A stretch of 6,846 nucleotides of DNA from an uncultured Clostridia bacterium (GTDB lineage Bacteria; Bacillota; Clostridia; TANB77; CAG-508). Shown here one piece after another: positions 5,465-6,846 of the stretch. Position numbers and translations under genes: made by a program. The first letter of the stretch is position 1. Each line of letters opens with the position of its first letter. Location of the stretch: contig CANRBO010000071.1 of NCBI GenBank assembly GCA_947628885.1, positions 1-6,846 of the forward strand, read 5' to 3'. Under the pieces are notes generated by a model. It was given only the letters and a program-made list of their open reading frames with translations. It was not told the origin of the DNA and made no database searches.

Positions 5465-6575
5465 CTATTCTTTTAATTCCAATTTAAAAGATGAATTAAG
5501 TGAAACTAATGGACAAAACGAATATTGATATTCAACCATAGCGCTCCTTACACTACCACCATAAGTAGAATCTATATCACACACAGATAAATTATCAGAA
5601 GCACCTGGTGAAGCAATCCAGCACCATTTTTTTACTCCTGGATAATATGTTTCGTTAATATAATCGTCACTTTGTACTGTATAATTAGCTGATACATTAT
5701 CATATTGTTTTCCTTTTCCTGGTCCTACTATGTATCCATTTTCACCTTCAAATTTATAAAATAATTTTTTTCTTTTTCCTCCTACTGGTATCTCTCCTGG
5801 CACTGGCTCATTACTTTGTTTCATTAAATTATAATGTGTATTATAACTATCTATCATCATTTCAATACTTGGTGCTCCAACTATATAATTTAGTTGCTCT
5901 ATTACTCCGTCTTTCAAATTACTTTTTGTCCCCGACCAATTATTCTCATTTAATAACCATGTAACTCCTTGCATATTTGGATTTTCTTTTGCTGGGGTTT
6001 TTGTTTCATCTACATATAAACTTGGATTTAATTGCTTGATCTTTACCTGTTTTGTTCCTTTTTCTGTTTTCTTATCTGCATCTGTTGCATCTAATTCTAA
6101 TTTGTAATTATTACTTGTACAATCTGCTTTTAAATATATTGTTCCTTTCCCGTCTCCGTACTTATTATCAAAATCTATATAATATAATCTATATTTTGTT
6201 GATACTATATACTTATTGCTTTTACTAGTTCCGTCTTCACTAATTTCTATTTCTTCTGTTCCACTTCCTACGTCTTTAAAATTTGTTACTTCTTTTCCTA
6301 TATATTCTTTATAATTTTGTTTTGTTAAATTTTCTTCCCTACCATTTATTTTTGCTTTTATATTTAGTACTAATCTTGAGTCCTTAATTTTATCTCCTAA
6401 TGTCTCCACATATTCTTCTTCATTTGCTTGGCTTTCTTGATATTCTTCAGATGTTTTTTTGCTTTTATCTATTATTCCATTATCTCCGAATTGTGAATTT
6501 TATTGCTACTCCTGCTAAAATTAACATTATCAACATTGTTACTACTAGTGTAATTATTGTTATACCCTTTTCCAT
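5465..6575 (-). pseudogene. Prepilin-like surface protein with a class III leader, frameshifted near codon 29
   Basis: The intact start is the ATG at 6575, with AAGGAGG 8 bases before it. It encodes MEKGITIITLVVT followed by a hydrophobic stretch ending ILAGVAIKFTI, a type IV pilin-like leader that prepilin peptidase would cleave after Gly4. Thr rather than Glu stands at mature position 5. That frame stops at 6480. Dropping the single C (minus strand) at 6488 joins it to the long frame, continuing GDNGIIDKSKKTSEEY exactly as relatives do, and running to the stop at 5465: 369 residues in all. The long frame alone has no acceptable start, its first candidate being a GTG at 6409 without a ribosome site. 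Corrected positions of typical segments are TWLLNENNWSG (205-215), VGAPSIEMMIDSYN (232-245), WCWIASPG (317-324) and CPLVSLNSS (354-362), the end pattern of a clostridial family of secreted or pseudopilin-like proteins. The role is unknown. The extra base may be a real mutation or an assembly error. Confidence 0.8.
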
Positions 6576-6603
6576 TTGTTCTTCCTCCTTAAATTTTAAA
6601 CTC

Positions 6604-6625
6604 AAAAAAACTACATGTTCTAGCT

Positions 6626-6642
<17 letters not shown>
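6604..6642 (-). terminator. Intrinsic terminator upstream of the prepilin-like gene
   Basis: A 13-bp stem (arms 6630-6642 and 6611-6623) with a 6-base loop and seven U residues on the minus strand. Three pairs are G-U in that strand only, supporting minus orientation. It ends 29 bases before the ATG at 6575, leaving no room for an ordinary promoter after it. It either ends the upstream gene or acts as an attenuator in the leader of the prepilin-like gene. Confidence 0.8.

Positions 6643-6846
<204 letters not shown>

Noticed and set aside
5465..5700. Variable region of a diversity-generating retroelement at the end of the prepilin-like gene.
   Set aside because: The C-terminal pattern loosely suggests a lectin-like fold, but no template repeat, reverse transcriptase or GC-rich end motif is present in the window.
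6480..6500. Programmed ribosomal frameshift joining the leader to the rest of the prepilin-like protein.
   Set aside because: No slippery heptamer or downstream pseudoknot is evident at the junction, and a single extra C explains it more simply.

Overview
The window is AT-rich DNA that reads as a spore-forming member of the Clostridia, probably a gut commensal. The evidence is strong AGGAGG-type ribosome binding sites, AT-biased codons, a spoIIAA-spoIIAB pair (forespore sigma-F control), a Gram-positive GreA, and a prepilin-like protein of a kind I associate with uncultured gut Clostridia. Species cannot be named from the sequence. Every gene I can support lies on the minus strand, so the window is best read from right to left.

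Right end (6846 to about 6604): the 3' part of an unidentified reading frame is interrupted by a perfect (AG)15 dinucleotide tract. An AT-rich stretch follows with a promoter-like sequence, then a strong intrinsic terminator. Only 29 bases after the terminator U-run, and behind a perfect AGGAGG, comes a prepilin-like gene (6575 to 5465). It has a class III (type IV pilin) leader but is broken by one extra base near codon 29. Correcting it gives a protein of about 369 residues.

Middle (5464 to 3300): a 13-bp inverted repeat sits next to a TTGACA promoter, followed by a possible 13-codon leader ORF and greA (transcript cleavage factor) with its own terminator. Next comes a short dyad bracketed by 8-bp direct repeats, a near-consensus promoter with a potentially folded 5' leader, a LacX-type aldose 1-epimerase, and a small two-helix membrane protein of unknown role, probably co-transcribed with the epimerase.

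Left end (3260 to 1): a promoter region with duplicated sequence blocks precedes valS. The encoded valyl-tRNA synthetase has the signatures of the archaeal/rickettsial 'type 2' enzyme, not the usual Firmicutes form. A perfect 14-bp bidirectional terminator and a small GC-rich patch separate valS from spoIIAA and the start of spoIIAB. SpoIIAA (anti-anti-sigma) and SpoIIAB (anti-sigma/kinase) form the partner switch for sigma-F. spoIIAB begins inside the end of spoIIAA, with its ribosome binding site encoded in the acidic tail of SpoIIAA.

The genes look like several independent housekeeping and sporulation transcription units, not one system. I found no CRISPR array, tRNA, rRNA, transposase or recognisable defence system. 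The most unusual parts are the right-end region (dinucleotide repeat, terminator and frameshifted prepilin-like gene) and the foreign-type valS.
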